Origin: Stenotrophomonas maltophilia
Lineage (GTDB): Bacteria > Pseudomonadota > Gammaproteobacteria > Xanthomonadales > Xanthomonadaceae
Direction of reading: 5' to 3'
DNA length: 64,000 nt
NCBI GenBank assembly: GCA_002363385.1
Contig: DEVL01000004.1
Span: 255,766 to 319,765 of the forward strand
This document shows positions 24,401-33,769 of the stretch, in pieces. Numbering within the stretch: position 1 is the first letter of the stretch; every line of letters begins with the position of its first letter. Position numbers and translations under genes: made by a program. A model generated the notes under the pieces. It saw only the letters and a program-made list of their open reading frames with translations, searched no databases and was not told the origin of the DNA.

Positions 24401-25816
24401 TCACGCCGTGCCGGTATGCCGATACGCTGCCAATGCGGCATCGCGACCCTCGCTCAGATCCACCAGTGGCAATGGCGGGTAGCCCGGCGCGAGCCCGGCC
24501 AGCAGCTGCGGCGATTGCCACGGTGCGAAGCGTGCCTTCACCGGTAGTGCTGCCAGTTCCGGCACCCAGCGCGTGATGTAGCGCGCCTGCGGATCGAACT
24601 TCTGCGACTGCGTCACCGGATTGAAAATCCGGAAGTAAGGCGCCGCGTCCGCCCCCGTGCCGGCAACCCACTGCCAGCCCATGGTGTTATTGGCCAGATC
24701 CGCGTCGACCAGGGTGTCCCAGAACCAGCGCGCACCCTCGCGCCAATGCTGGCGCATGTGCTTGCACAGGTAGCTGGCGACAATCATGCGCACGCGGTTG
24801 TGCATGTAGCCGGTGGCCCACAGCTCACGCATCCCCGCATCGACGATCGGGATGCCGGTACGGCCCTGCTGCCACGCACGCAGCGCGTCGGCATCGGGCT
24901 TGGCCCAGTCGAACTGATCGAAGCGCGGGTTGAGGTTGTGACCCGGGGTCTGCGGGAAGTGATGCAGCAGGTGGTAGGAGAACTCGCGCCAGCCCAGCTC
25001 GCGGATGTAGCCGTCGATATCGGCATCGCGACTGGCGCTGCGTTCGCCCTGCAGACGACGCGCGATCTGCCACGGCGCGATCTCGCCGAAGTGCAGGTGC
25101 GGCGACAGCATCGAAGTGCCCACACGGTCCGGCAGATCACGCTGCTCGCGGTACCCGTTGAGGGCGCCGTCGATGAAGACGCCCAGCGCCTCGTGTGCGC
25201 CCGCCTCGCCCGGTTGCCAATGCTCCCAGAACTGCCGATCCCACGGAATCGAGGGCGCCAGGCCGAGCGTGTCGAGGTTCTCGCCGCGGGCGCTGTGCGC
25301 GGGCAGCCGATCCGGCAATCGGGTCGGGGCCGGCAACTGCAGACGGGTCAGCGCATTGCGCCAGAACGGGGTGAACACCTTGTACGGGCCACCCTGCTGG
25401 GTCGCCACATCCCACGGTTCGAACATCAGGCTGCCGTTGTGGCTTTCGGCGTCGATACCCTGCTCGCGCAGTTCCCGCTTGATCGTCGCATCGCGTGGCT
25501 GCGTGGCCGGCTCGTACTTGCGGTTCCAGTACACCGCGACCGCACCGGTCTGCTCGATCAGCTGCTGCAGCTGCGCCTGGCTGTCGCCCTGGCGGAGCAC
25601 CAGCGAGGAGCCGCGCGCGCGGAGGTCGGCGTCCAGCGCGGTGAGTGAGCGATGCAGCCACGTATCCGATGCAGCGCCCTGGGCCCAGTCGCCCTCCTCC
25701 TGCGGCGCATGGATGTAGACCGGCACCGGCACGTGGCCTGCGTCCAAGGCGGCCTGCAGGGCCGGGTTGTCCTGCAACCGCAGATCACGACGAAACCACA
25801 CCAGCGCTACCGACAC
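24401..25816 (-). CDS. phr: deoxyribodipyrimidine photolyase
   Basis: A 471-residue light-dependent DNA repair enzyme of class I (CPD) type. N-terminal alpha/beta domain starts ALVWFRRDLRLQDNPAL. The C-terminal FAD domain has LGWREFSYHLLHHFP, FDWAKPDADALRAW, GMRELWATGYMHNRVRMIVA and NNTMGWQWVAGTG. The GTG start is chosen at the domain beginning; an ATG 189 bases upstream would add residues unlike the family. It lies alone, opposite to sodA. Confidence 0.92.
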   Translation of the reverse strand: MSVALVWFRRDLRLQDNPALQAALDAGHVPVPVYIHAPQEEGDWAQGAASDTWLHRSLTALDADLRARGSSLVLRQGDSQAQLQQLIEQTGAVAVYWNRKYEPATQPRDATIKRELREQGIDAESHNGSLMFEPWDVATQQGGPYKVFTPFWRNALTRLQLPAPTRLPDRLPAHSARGENLDTLGLAPSIPWDRQFWEHWQPGEAGAHEALGVFIDGALNGYREQRDLPDRVGTSMLSPHLHFGEIAPWQIARRLQGERSASRDADIDGYIRELGWREFSYHLLHHFPQTPGHNLNPRFDQFDWAKPDADALRAWQQGRTGIPIVDAGMRELWATGYMHNRVRMIVASYLCKHMRQHWREGARWFWDTLVDADLANNTMGWQWVAGTGADAAPYFRIFNPVTQSQKFDPQARYITRWVPELAALPVKARFAPWQSPQLLAGLAPGYPPLPLVDLSEGRDAALAAYRHTGTA

Positions 25817-25917
25817 TAGACTACCCCGGAAGATTCTTGAGGGAATGATAGCCAGTCCAGGTGAAGGGGAGGCAGCGATCGCGCGCGAATGGCCCGCACT
25901 GTTCCACACCGCCGCGC

Positions 25918-25948
25918 TTGACCTCAATCGTGCTTGAGGTTCTATCGT
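25918..25948 (+). promoter_or_regulatory. sodA promoter with SoxR-like box
   Basis: -35 TTGACC and -10 TATCGT are separated by 19 bases, the over-long spacing typical of MerR-family-controlled promoters. The spacer holds an 18-base dyad CCTCAATCGTGCTTGAGG close to the SoxR box (CCTCAAG...CTTGAGG). It lies 56 bases before sodA. SoxR control is inferred. Confidence 0.62.
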
Positions 25949-26003
25949 GGCATCACCGTGCTGCTTGCCGGCACCGCCCTCATCTGCTCTTCCGGAGACA
26001 TCC

Positions 26004-26633
<630 letters not shown>

Positions 26634-26664
26634 TGGGCGCTGGTACTGCACGGTAGAGACAGCG

Positions 26665-26991
26665 ATGGATATCCCCGCACTGCAACGTCTGCTCGAGCGT
26701 GGTCGCGACAGCGCCCTGCTCCGCTTCGGCCTGGGCAAGGCCCTGCTCGACGCGGGCGACACTGCCGAGGCGGTCATCCATCTGCAGGGCTGTGTCACAC
26801 AGGACCCGCGCTACTCGGCAGGCTGGAAATGGCTGGGTAAAGCACATCTGGCGGCCGGCGATACGGACGCGGCAGCACAGGCGTGGCGCGACGGCAGTAC
26901 CGTCGCCGAGACCAACGGCGACAAGCAGGCGGCCAAGGAGATGGCCGTGTTCCTGCGGCGGCTGCAGAAGGCAGACGCGGGCCGGGCGTGA
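26665..26991 (+). CDS. tetratricopeptide-repeat protein
   Basis: A 108-residue soluble protein made of about two TPR units (ALLRFGLGKALLDAGDTAEA, AGWKWLGKAHLAAGDTDAAA). TPRs bind partner proteins. It starts 32 bases after sodA and may be cotranscribed. Partner unknown. Confidence 0.78.
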   Translation: MDIPALQRLLERGRDSALLRFGLGKALLDAGDTAEAVIHLQGCVTQDPRYSAGWKWLGKAHLAAGDTDAAAQAWRDGSTVAETNGDKQAAKEMAVFLRRLQKADAGRA

Positions 26992-27017
26992 TCGCCCGGC
27001 ACCGCGCAGCGTTTTGA

Positions 27018-27662
27018 TCAATCGCCTTTCGCGCGCCGCTGCTGTGCATCGAAGCGTTGCATGGATGCACGGATCAGCGCCTTGGCCTCGGCGGCATTGC
27101 CCCAGCCGTTGAGCTGGACCGGATTACGGCCGGCAGGCAGGTCTTTGTAGACCCGGAAGAAGGCTTCGATGCGCTGCCGTTCGATCAGCGGCAGGTCGTC
27201 CAGATCGCGGATGGTGGCGTAGGTCGGGTCGATCTTGTCGGTCGGCACGCCGATCACCTTTTCATCCTGCTCGCCGTCATCGACCATCTTCAGGAAGCCG
27301 ATCGGGCGGAACCGCACGATCACGCCGGGATGCAGCGGCTCACGGGTCAGCACTAGCGCATCCAGCGGGTCGTTGTCGCCCGCCAACGTGCGCGGCATCG
27401 AGCCGTAGTTGGCCGGGTACGCCACCGGCATGGACTGGAAGCGGTCCACATGGACCAGGCCATCTCCCTTGATCTCGTATTTGGTGGCGCTGCCGGCCGG
27501 GATCTCCACGACCAGATTCACCTCTTCCGGGGCATTCTTCGGCTGCGCGGCAAGGAAGGGGTGCAGGACGGCATTGCCGGCCACGCTGGCACTGGAAAGC
27601 AGCAGGGACGCGGCCACCACGGCCAGCCCGAGGGAACGGCGATGGATCATCTCAGTCTCCAC
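27018..27662 (-). CDS. ppa: exported family I inorganic pyrophosphatase
   Basis: A 214-residue soluble-type pyrophosphatase, which splits PPi to phosphate. Active-site features are VVEIPAGSATKYEIK, YPANYGSMPRTLAGDNDPLDAL (the D-x-D-P-x-D loop) and the C-terminal FFRVYKDL. Unlike ordinary cytoplasmic enzymes it begins with a signal peptide (LGLAVVAASLLLSSASVAG), so it should act in the periplasm. It lies downstream of phytase and phosphatase genes, fitting a role in phosphate salvage. The cytoplasmic housekeeping enzyme would be elsewhere. Confidence 0.88.
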   Translation of the reverse strand: METEMIHRRSLGLAVVAASLLLSSASVAGNAVLHPFLAAQPKNAPEEVNLVVEIPAGSATKYEIKGDGLVHVDRFQSMPVAYPANYGSMPRTLAGDNDPLDALVLTREPLHPGVIVRFRPIGFLKMVDDGEQDEKVIGVPTDKIDPTYATIRDLDDLPLIERQRIEAFFRVYKDLPAGRNPVQLNGWGNAAEAKALIRASMQRFDAQQRRAKGD

Positions 27663-27699
27663 GAATGGCCGGGCGCGCCGCAGCGGCCCGGCCGGTCGG

Positions 27700-29094
27700 T
27701 CATTCCCAGCAACGGTCGGCGCGGCCCTTCAGGGTCTGGGCGCGCGTGCAGTCACGGGGGGCGATGCGTCCCTGCGTCAGTTCGGCTTTCTGTTTGCGGC
27801 CATCGGTGCCGCGTGTCAACTCGAAGCCGTCATACAGGCGGCCGGTGACGGTGCGCGCCTCGTAACGCAGGTGGGTCGGATCGATCTTCAACACCTGGAA
27901 CAGTTGGGTGTCCTCGCCGACCGGAGCCATGGTGGCACGGGCTTCATCCGAAAGCCGGTACTGCTTCGGCCCGGCCACGGTGACCACGAACTGCGGCGTC
28001 GCGCCCTGCCCTTCGCCACGGCGGCCATAGGTGTGGTCATGCCCCTGCAGGACCAGATCGACCTGGTGGCGGCGCACGACCGGCAGCAGCACATCGCGCA
28101 GTTCGGTGTTCTCGCGGCCTTCGCGCGGGGAGTAGAACGGCTGGTGCAGCAGCACAATGCTCCACGGGTGCGGGTTGTCGGCCAGCACCTTGTCCAGCCA
28201 GGCGGCCTGCGCCTTGGCGGTGCCCAGATCGAGCGCGGAGGTGCCGTCGAGCACGGCGATGCGCACGCCCTGGTAGTCGAACCAGTAGGTGCTGGTATCC
28301 GCGGCGTCCACACCATTACGCGGCAGCGCGAACGTCACCGGCCAATGGCGGCCGAGCACGCGACGCTCCTGCGGGGTGTCTTCGAATTCCTCGAAGTACT
28401 CGTGGTTGCCGATCGCCGGGGCCACGGCGGTTTCCTGCGGCAGCCAGCCGGCGGCGGCGAACCACTCGCCCCACTCGCTGTCGTCCTGCCCGTCGCCGCC
28501 GCTGACCAGATCACCGGCGAACAGGCTCAGGCGCGCGTCGGGGGCGGCCTTGATGCCGGCCCGCACCACCCGCGAGACATGGCTGAGGTTCTTGTTCTGG
28601 GTATCACCGAAATACAACAACGTGAGCGGCTGCTCGGCACGGCCGGCGGTGCGCAGCTGGTTCCAGGCACTCCAGGTGTTCTGACCCTGCACGCGCCACA
28701 GGTACAGCGTGTCCGGCTGCAGGCCAGTCACATCGGCACGGTGATGCTGGGACGCGCCCAGTTCGGTGGTCAGCGCCTGCGTGGTGGCGGTGATCCGGGT
28801 GGGCGTCCCCACATCCGGCGAATCTCCGGCCAGCACCCATTCCAGCACCGGTGCCTTGACCGAGGTATCGGTCCGCCACGCAACCGAGAAGCCACGCGCC
28901 GCGTCCTGCGCCGGCGAGGCGACCAGTCGATCCGGGAACCCGGTGGCCGCGTAGTGACGGCTACCGGCCGGCACCTGGGTATTGGGCTCGGCCCCGTTCT
29001 CGGCATCTTTCTTCGCTACGGCACTGCCGCTGCATAGCAGCAGCGCCATCGCAAGCGCGGTCAGCGCGGCGGGAACGCGGCTCACGCGCCACAC
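27700..29094 (-). CDS. exported purple-acid-type metallophosphatase
   Basis: A 464-residue exported phosphatase. After a signal peptide, residues 50-155 form a fibronectin-like purple acid phosphatase N-domain (GFSVAWRTDTS, VTGLQPDTLYLWRV). The calcineurin-type catalytic domain follows with YFGDTQ, LFAGDLVSGG, AIGNHEYF, LLHQPFYS and QGHDHTYGR, giving the two-metal site. It overlaps the phytase gene by 13 bases, so they share an operon. Probable role: removing phosphate from organic esters released by phytase. Confidence 0.87.
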   Translation of the reverse strand: MWRVSRVPAALTALAMALLLCSGSAVAKKDAENGAEPNTQVPAGSRHYAATGFPDRLVASPAQDAARGFSVAWRTDTSVKAPVLEWVLAGDSPDVGTPTRITATTQALTTELGASQHHRADVTGLQPDTLYLWRVQGQNTWSAWNQLRTAGRAEQPLTLLYFGDTQNKNLSHVSRVVRAGIKAAPDARLSLFAGDLVSGGDGQDDSEWGEWFAAAGWLPQETAVAPAIGNHEYFEEFEDTPQERRVLGRHWPVTFALPRNGVDAADTSTYWFDYQGVRIAVLDGTSALDLGTAKAQAAWLDKVLADNPHPWSIVLLHQPFYSPREGRENTELRDVLLPVVRRHQVDLVLQGHDHTYGRRGEGQGATPQFVVTVAGPKQYRLSDEARATMAPVGEDTQLFQVLKIDPTHLRYEARTVTGRLYDGFELTRGTDGRKQKAELTQGRIAPRDCTRAQTLKGRADRCWE

Positions 29095-30209
29095 TCAAGC
29101 GGCAGCGACAACTGCTTGGCGATGCTTGCCCAGTCGAAGGCCACCACGCCCTGGTCATCATGCACGGCATACAGCGCGCCATGCGGGAAGCGCGCGGACG
29201 GTGCCTGCATCGACCAGATGCCGTCGGTGTTTGCCACCGTGTTGCCCTGGAACGCGCCGACATGCGTCAGGCTGTGCCGGTCGAACAGATGGAACACGCT
29301 GCGCTGCTTGCCCTGCTCGGTGGTGATCCACCAGCCGTCCTTGCCACAGGTGCGCAGCATCACGCCTTCGGCCTGGGCCTGGAAGGCATCGCGGCCGAAC
29401 GTGGTGCCGCTGAAGCGGCCTTCCAGCGTGTAGACCTTGAACTCGCTGGCGTAGGTTTCGTCTTCTTCAGCGATCAGCAGGCGGTCGTTGGCCGGGTCGC
29501 CCCAGATCGATTCGACCACGCGCAGCGCGCCGGCCTCGGTGGTGTCACCGAAACTGGCCGTCAATGTAGCCAGCGCCTTGCCGCCCTGCACGGTGACTGC
29601 GTAACGACGCACGCGCTTGTCCAGTTCGGCCAGCGGCGGCAGCACATCGTTGCCCTGCGCGTCTTCGCCCGCATCGTAGGAATCGGTGACGTACACGTCG
29701 TAGCCATTGCCCTGCTTGTTTACCCACAGCCCGTACGGCTTGTGCAGATCGTCGGCGCCGAACACCCCCAGCGGGGTGAAGTCCGGCAGCTGCAGCACCT
29801 GCACGCGGTGGTTGTCGCGCTCCACGATCAGCACCAGGTCATCGACCACGGCGATGCCGTTGGGGCGATCGAACTGACCCGGGGCGGTGCCGAGGCTGCC
29901 GACGTCACGCAGCTTCGCGCCGGTCTGCCCGTCGTAGACCACCAGCTTGTCGGTGGCCTTGGCGGTCGCGATCAGCCAGACCTGGCCGTCGGGCGTGGTC
30001 CAGCTGGCCGGGGAGTCGATGTTGTCGTCCGGAGTCATCGGGGTGAGGAACGCCTCGGCGACCGTGGCGACATCGCGTGCGGCGGAGGCGCCGGTGCCGG
30101 TCGGTGCGACCACCGAGGCCGGCGCCGCTGCGTCGGGCGCCGCTGCCGGCCTGCAGGCGGTCAACAGCGCCAGTGCGAGCAGGCTCAGACCATGGGACGC
30201 GCGCATCAC
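29082..30209 (-). CDS. phytase-like beta-propeller lipoprotein
   Basis: A 375-residue protein resembling the beta-propeller phytases of Xanthomonas (PhyA type). A lipobox LLTAC anchors it. Repeating blade motifs (DNIDSPASW, LIATAKATDKLVVYDGQTG, DRPNGIAVVDDLVLIVERDNHRVQV, GLWVNKQGNGYDVYVTDSYDAG, ESIWGDPANDRLLIAEED) carry acidic residues for calcium. It would release phosphate from phytate at the surface. It overlaps the TonB receptor stop by 4 bases. The family link is from recall, so phytase activity is probable, not proven. Confidence 0.8.
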   Translation of the reverse strand: MMRASHGLSLLALALLTACRPAAAPDAAAPASVVAPTGTGASAARDVATVAEAFLTPMTPDDNIDSPASWTTPDGQVWLIATAKATDKLVVYDGQTGAKLRDVGSLGTAPGQFDRPNGIAVVDDLVLIVERDNHRVQVLQLPDFTPLGVFGADDLHKPYGLWVNKQGNGYDVYVTDSYDAGEDAQGNDVLPPLAELDKRVRRYAVTVQGGKALATLTASFGDTTEAGALRVVESIWGDPANDRLLIAEEDETYASEFKVYTLEGRFSGTTFGRDAFQAQAEGVMLRTCGKDGWWITTEQGKQRSVFHLFDRHSLTHVGAFQGNTVANTDGIWSMQAPSARFPHGALYAVHDDQGVVAFDWASIAKQLSLPLECGA

Positions 30210-32776
30210 AGGGCCACCTTCAGGCCGAGGGCGTAGGTGCGACCATATTCCTCGTTCTGCAGGGTGCGCGAGCGCACGCCCTGGTACAGCTCCAGCGGCT
30301 TGTCGAGCAGGTTCTGCGCTTCGAAGTAGACGCTCACGTTGGAGGTGATCTTGTAGTCCATGCTGAAATCGAGCTGGGTGTTGGGCGCCACATAGATGTC
30401 ATAGGCGCGGCTGTCGCCGAGTGAATCCAGGTACTCGCTGCGGTAGACCGCGGCCACGCGGGTGCTGAAGCCGGCCTTTTCATAGCCCAGATGCGCGCTG
30501 TACACGTGTTTGGAGGCGCGCGGCAGCATGAAGTCGTCGCGCTCGCGGCCAGCCACGCCGGGGTCGAAATCGGTATCCAGCCAAGTACCGCTGGCGCCGA
30601 CCAGCAGACCATCCCAACCGGCCGGCAGGAAGGCGAGCTGCTGCTGCCAGTTGAACTCGGCACCCTTCACCGTGGCCTTGTTGCCGTTGATCACCCGGGT
30701 AACCTCGAAGTCCGGATACGCCGGATCGTTGTTGCTCACCGTGTTGACGATATAGCCGTCGATCGACTTGTGGAACACGCCCAGCGAGACGATGCCAGTG
30801 CTGCCGATGTATTTCTCGAGCGACAGGTCGATGTTCCTGGATTCATACGGATCCAGCTGAGGATTGCCGATCCGGACTTCCTCGTCACCCCGGCTCAGGC
30901 CGACGCGCGGCGCCACATCGCCGAACGACGGACGCGAGACGGTCTTGTTGGCGGCCGCACGCAGCACCCAGTCATCACCGGCGTCGTAGCGCAGGTGCAG
31001 GCCGGGCAGCACGTTGGTGTAGCTGCGGCTCACGCTCAACGGGGTAACCGTGAAGCTGCGGCCGTTGCCGGCCACCTCGACGCTGTTGCCGGTGGCGCTG
31101 AACTGGGTGTTCTCCACCCGGACACCGCCGATGATCCGCAGCGCGCCGACATCCCAGGTGCCCATCACGTAGCTGGCGAAGATATCTTCGCTGGCGGTGT
31201 AATCCTCTTCCAGCGAGGTCAGCGCGTTGCCGCCGGCATCCTGCGGGCGGGCGCTGTAGCGGCTGCCGGACTGTGCCCAGTAGCGGCGCATGGCATCCGA
31301 ACTCATGCCCTGGCCGAGGCTGCCGCCACGGTGATCGGGGGTGGAGGTGGTCCAGTCGGACAACGCCACGTCCGGACCGACGCGCAGTTCGCGCTCATCG
31401 ACATTGACGTCGCGGTCGCGCCAGCGACCGAGCAGGCCAAGCTTGATGCTGGAGGCATCGCCATCGAAGCGCACGTTGATCTGCGCACTGCGTTCGCTGT
31501 CGTTGACCTGCTTGGGCGACACCACGAAACGATCGAAATCGTAGTTGCCGTTATCCATCCACTGCGCGCTGGTCAGGCTGTAGCGCGGGATGCCACTGTT
31601 CTGATCGACGCTGGCGCCGAGGTCATCGCCGTTGTACTCGAAGCGCGCCTCCATCTCATCGTTGACGCGCTCTTCGGTACGCGTGTAACCCACCTTGTAA
31701 TCGACCACCGCATTGGTCAGGCGGTTCTCGCCGCCGGCGCTGGTGGTGAAGGTGTTTTCCTTCTTGGTCCGGTAGCGCATGCGCTTCTGGATGGCATCGG
31801 CCGGCAGGTCATCGACGCGGTACTGATTGCTGCCCAGCGCGGTGACGTCGCCATCGCCGAAGTTGAAGATGGTGCGCTGGCGGGTTTCGGCATCGTCGAA
31901 CTGGCTGTACAGCGTGCGCAGGTAATAACGATTGTCTTCATCCGGTTGCCAATCCAGATTGAGGTTCGCACCGATGCGCTTGCGCTCGATCTCGTACTTG
32001 CGCTGCTGCAGGCTGGTGGCGAACAGGTCGTCCTCGGCACCGCCGTCGAACGTGTCGTACTCCACTTCGGTGTTGTCCGATTCGAACTTGCGGTTCTGGT
32101 AGTTCACCCCCAGCGCCACACCGAAGGTATCGGCGAAGACTTCGCTGTAGTTGATCGCGGCCTTCGGGCTGGTGTTGCCGGAGAGCTGCTGATGGCTGGC
32201 TTCGATCTTGCCGCGCAGGTTGCGGCCTTCGCGGTCGAACGCCGAGGCGGACTCGACCAGGATCGCGCCGCCGATGGCGTCGCCGGGCATGTCCGGGGTG
32301 GGCGACTTGACCACGCGCAGGCGCTCGGTGGAGTCGGAGGGAATCACGTCCAGCGGGGCCGCGCGGCTGGAATCTTCCGGGGTACCAATCGCGATGCCGT
32401 CCACGCTGACGCTGTTGAGGTTGGCATCCAGGCCACGGATGACCACGAAGCGCCCCTCGCCCTGGTCACGGGTGACGCTGACGCCCGGCAGGCGCTGCAG
32501 CGATTCGGCCACGTTCTGGTCCGGGTAGACGCCCATGGCATCGGAGGACACCGCATCTTCGATCGCATCGCTGCTGCGCTTGAGGTCGACCGCGCGGGTC
32601 TGCGACTCCAGCTGCGGGCGCACTTCGACCCGGTCCAGATCGATCGCGGCGGCACTGGCGGCTGCACTGCCGGCCACGGTGCCGCCATCGGGCGTATCAG
32701 CGGCATGGACCGACGGAGTGATCACCGCCAGCAACGAAAGGCTGATCGCCAGGCCCAACGGACGCTTCTTCTGCAC
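30206..32776 (-). CDS. TonB-dependent receptor, organophosphate-linked
   Basis: An 856-residue outer-membrane receptor. It has a signal peptide (LAISLSLLAVITPSVHA), plug domain (about 50-190: VAESLQRLPGVSVTRDQGEGRFVVIRG cut into plug motifs) and a 22-strand-type barrel to the C-terminus. The GTG start with GGGGAAGG in front is taken because the signal peptide begins there; the frame stays open 227 codons further. The operon with phytase and phosphatase suggests uptake of an inositol phosphate or related organophosphate. The TonB box is not clear. Confidence 0.9.
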   Translation of the reverse strand: MQKKRPLGLAISLSLLAVITPSVHAADTPDGGTVAGSAAASAAAIDLDRVEVRPQLESQTRAVDLKRSSDAIEDAVSSDAMGVYPDQNVAESLQRLPGVSVTRDQGEGRFVVIRGLDANLNSVSVDGIAIGTPEDSSRAAPLDVIPSDSTERLRVVKSPTPDMPGDAIGGAILVESASAFDREGRNLRGKIEASHQQLSGNTSPKAAINYSEVFADTFGVALGVNYQNRKFESDNTEVEYDTFDGGAEDDLFATSLQQRKYEIERKRIGANLNLDWQPDEDNRYYLRTLYSQFDDAETRQRTIFNFGDGDVTALGSNQYRVDDLPADAIQKRMRYRTKKENTFTTSAGGENRLTNAVVDYKVGYTRTEERVNDEMEARFEYNGDDLGASVDQNSGIPRYSLTSAQWMDNGNYDFDRFVVSPKQVNDSERSAQINVRFDGDASSIKLGLLGRWRDRDVNVDERELRVGPDVALSDWTTSTPDHRGGSLGQGMSSDAMRRYWAQSGSRYSARPQDAGGNALTSLEEDYTASEDIFASYVMGTWDVGALRIIGGVRVENTQFSATGNSVEVAGNGRSFTVTPLSVSRSYTNVLPGLHLRYDAGDDWVLRAAANKTVSRPSFGDVAPRVGLSRGDEEVRIGNPQLDPYESRNIDLSLEKYIGSTGIVSLGVFHKSIDGYIVNTVSNNDPAYPDFEVTRVINGNKATVKGAEFNWQQQLAFLPAGWDGLLVGASGTWLDTDFDPGVAGRERDDFMLPRASKHVYSAHLGYEKAGFSTRVAAVYRSEYLDSLGDSRAYDIYVAPNTQLDFSMDYKITSNVSVYFEAQNLLDKPLELYQGVRSRTLQNEEYGRTYALGLKVAL

Positions 32777-32938
32777 TGCCTTCCCCAATCTGTGTAAAGA
32801 ATGGGTCAGCACGGTATGTCCGGGAGGTTGCATGGGGATGACACCGGGGACATCGAACGGTCGGTGGCAGCGTCGGCTTTTGGCTTCGGTGGGGTGTTGC
32901 GGCACACTATCGGCCTCTCCTTTGCCCGTCATTCCCCC

Positions 32939-33574
32939 ATGAAAATCGTCGAAGTGCGCCATCCGCTGGTGCAGCACAAGATTGGCCTGATGCGCGATGC
33001 GTCCTTGAGCACCAAGGACTTCCGCGAGTTGGCCAATGAGCTCGGTGGGCTGCTGGCCTATGAGGCCACCGCCGATCTGGATACCGAGGCCCACACCATG
33101 GCCGGCTGGGCCGGCCCGGTCACGGTGCAGCGCATCGCCGGTGCCAAGATCACCGTGGTGCCGATCCTGCGCGCCGGCCTGGGCATGCTCAGTGGCGTGC
33201 TGTCGCTGATCCCCGCCGCGCGCGTCAGCGTGGTCGGCCTGCAGCGCGATGAGGAAACCCTGCAGCCGGTGCCCTATTTCGAGCGCCTGACCGGGCGCCT
33301 GGAAGAGCGCGATGCGCTGATCCTGGACCCGATGCTGGCCACCGGTGGCACCCTGATCGCCACCATCGACATGCTCAAGCGCGCCGGCGCCCGCCGCATC
33401 AAGGGCATCTTCCTGGTCGCCGCACCCGAAGGCATCGCCGCGGTACAGGCCGTGCACCCGGACGTGGAGATCTTCACCGCCGCCATCGACGCCCAGCTCA
33501 ACGAAAAGGGCTACATCCTGCCGGGCCTGGGCGATGCCGGTGACCGGATTTTCGGGACCCGCGTGGTCGGTTGA
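32939..33574 (+). CDS. upp: uracil phosphoribosyltransferase
   Basis: A 211-residue salvage enzyme making UMP from uracil and PRPP. It has the PRPP loop LDPMLATGGTLIATID, PILRAGLGM and the uracil-binding C-terminus YILPGLGDAGDRIFGT. The start is set at MKIVEVRHPLV by family length; the upstream open frame is not protein-like. It is divergent to the TonB receptor operon. A hairpin follows. Confidence 0.95.
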   Translation: MKIVEVRHPLVQHKIGLMRDASLSTKDFRELANELGGLLAYEATADLDTEAHTMAGWAGPVTVQRIAGAKITVVPILRAGLGMLSGVLSLIPAARVSVVGLQRDEETLQPVPYFERLTGRLEERDALILDPMLATGGTLIATIDMLKRAGARRIKGIFLVAAPEGIAAVQAVHPDVEIFTAAIDAQLNEKGYILPGLGDAGDRIFGTRVVG

Positions 33575-33587
33575 TTCCCTCGTTCTG

Positions 33588-33613
33588 ACCGGCGGCCCTC
33601 ACCGGCCGCCGGT
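33588..33613 (+). terminator. hairpin after upp
   Basis: ACCGGCGGCC and GGCCGCCGGT pair perfectly over 10 bp around a 6-base loop 14 bases after the upp stop. There is no T-run, so it may be a weak terminator or an mRNA end hairpin. Confidence 0.45.
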
Positions 33614-33687
33614 GCTTCACATGGCCTGGTCATGCCCGGGCGTCGCACCGGCTGCATGTCCGGTAGCGTGGGACACCGTGGGGCGCC

Positions 33688-33712
33688 GTGCCGACCAATG
33701 ATCGGCACCTAC
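33688..33712 (-). repeat. GTAG-headed palindrome (SMAG type)
   Basis: On the minus strand it reads GTAGGTGCCGAT, loop, then the complementary arm. GTAG at the head of a short hairpin is the hallmark of the SMAG repeats dispersed in S. maltophilia. Confidence 0.65.
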
Positions 33713-33769
33713 CGGTGTGGTTTCGCAGGCGGTAGTGCCGGGCGGCGCGCGGCTGGGCCAACCGTAGCG

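Noticed and set aside
32777..32938. Possible Pho box upstream of the phytate locus
   Set aside because: A TGTCATCCCC-like half-site is present on the minus strand, but the second half is not convincing.
32777..33457. 227-codon upstream extension of the TonB receptor frame
   Set aside because: It runs antisense through upp and precedes a clear signal peptide with its own ribosome binding site.
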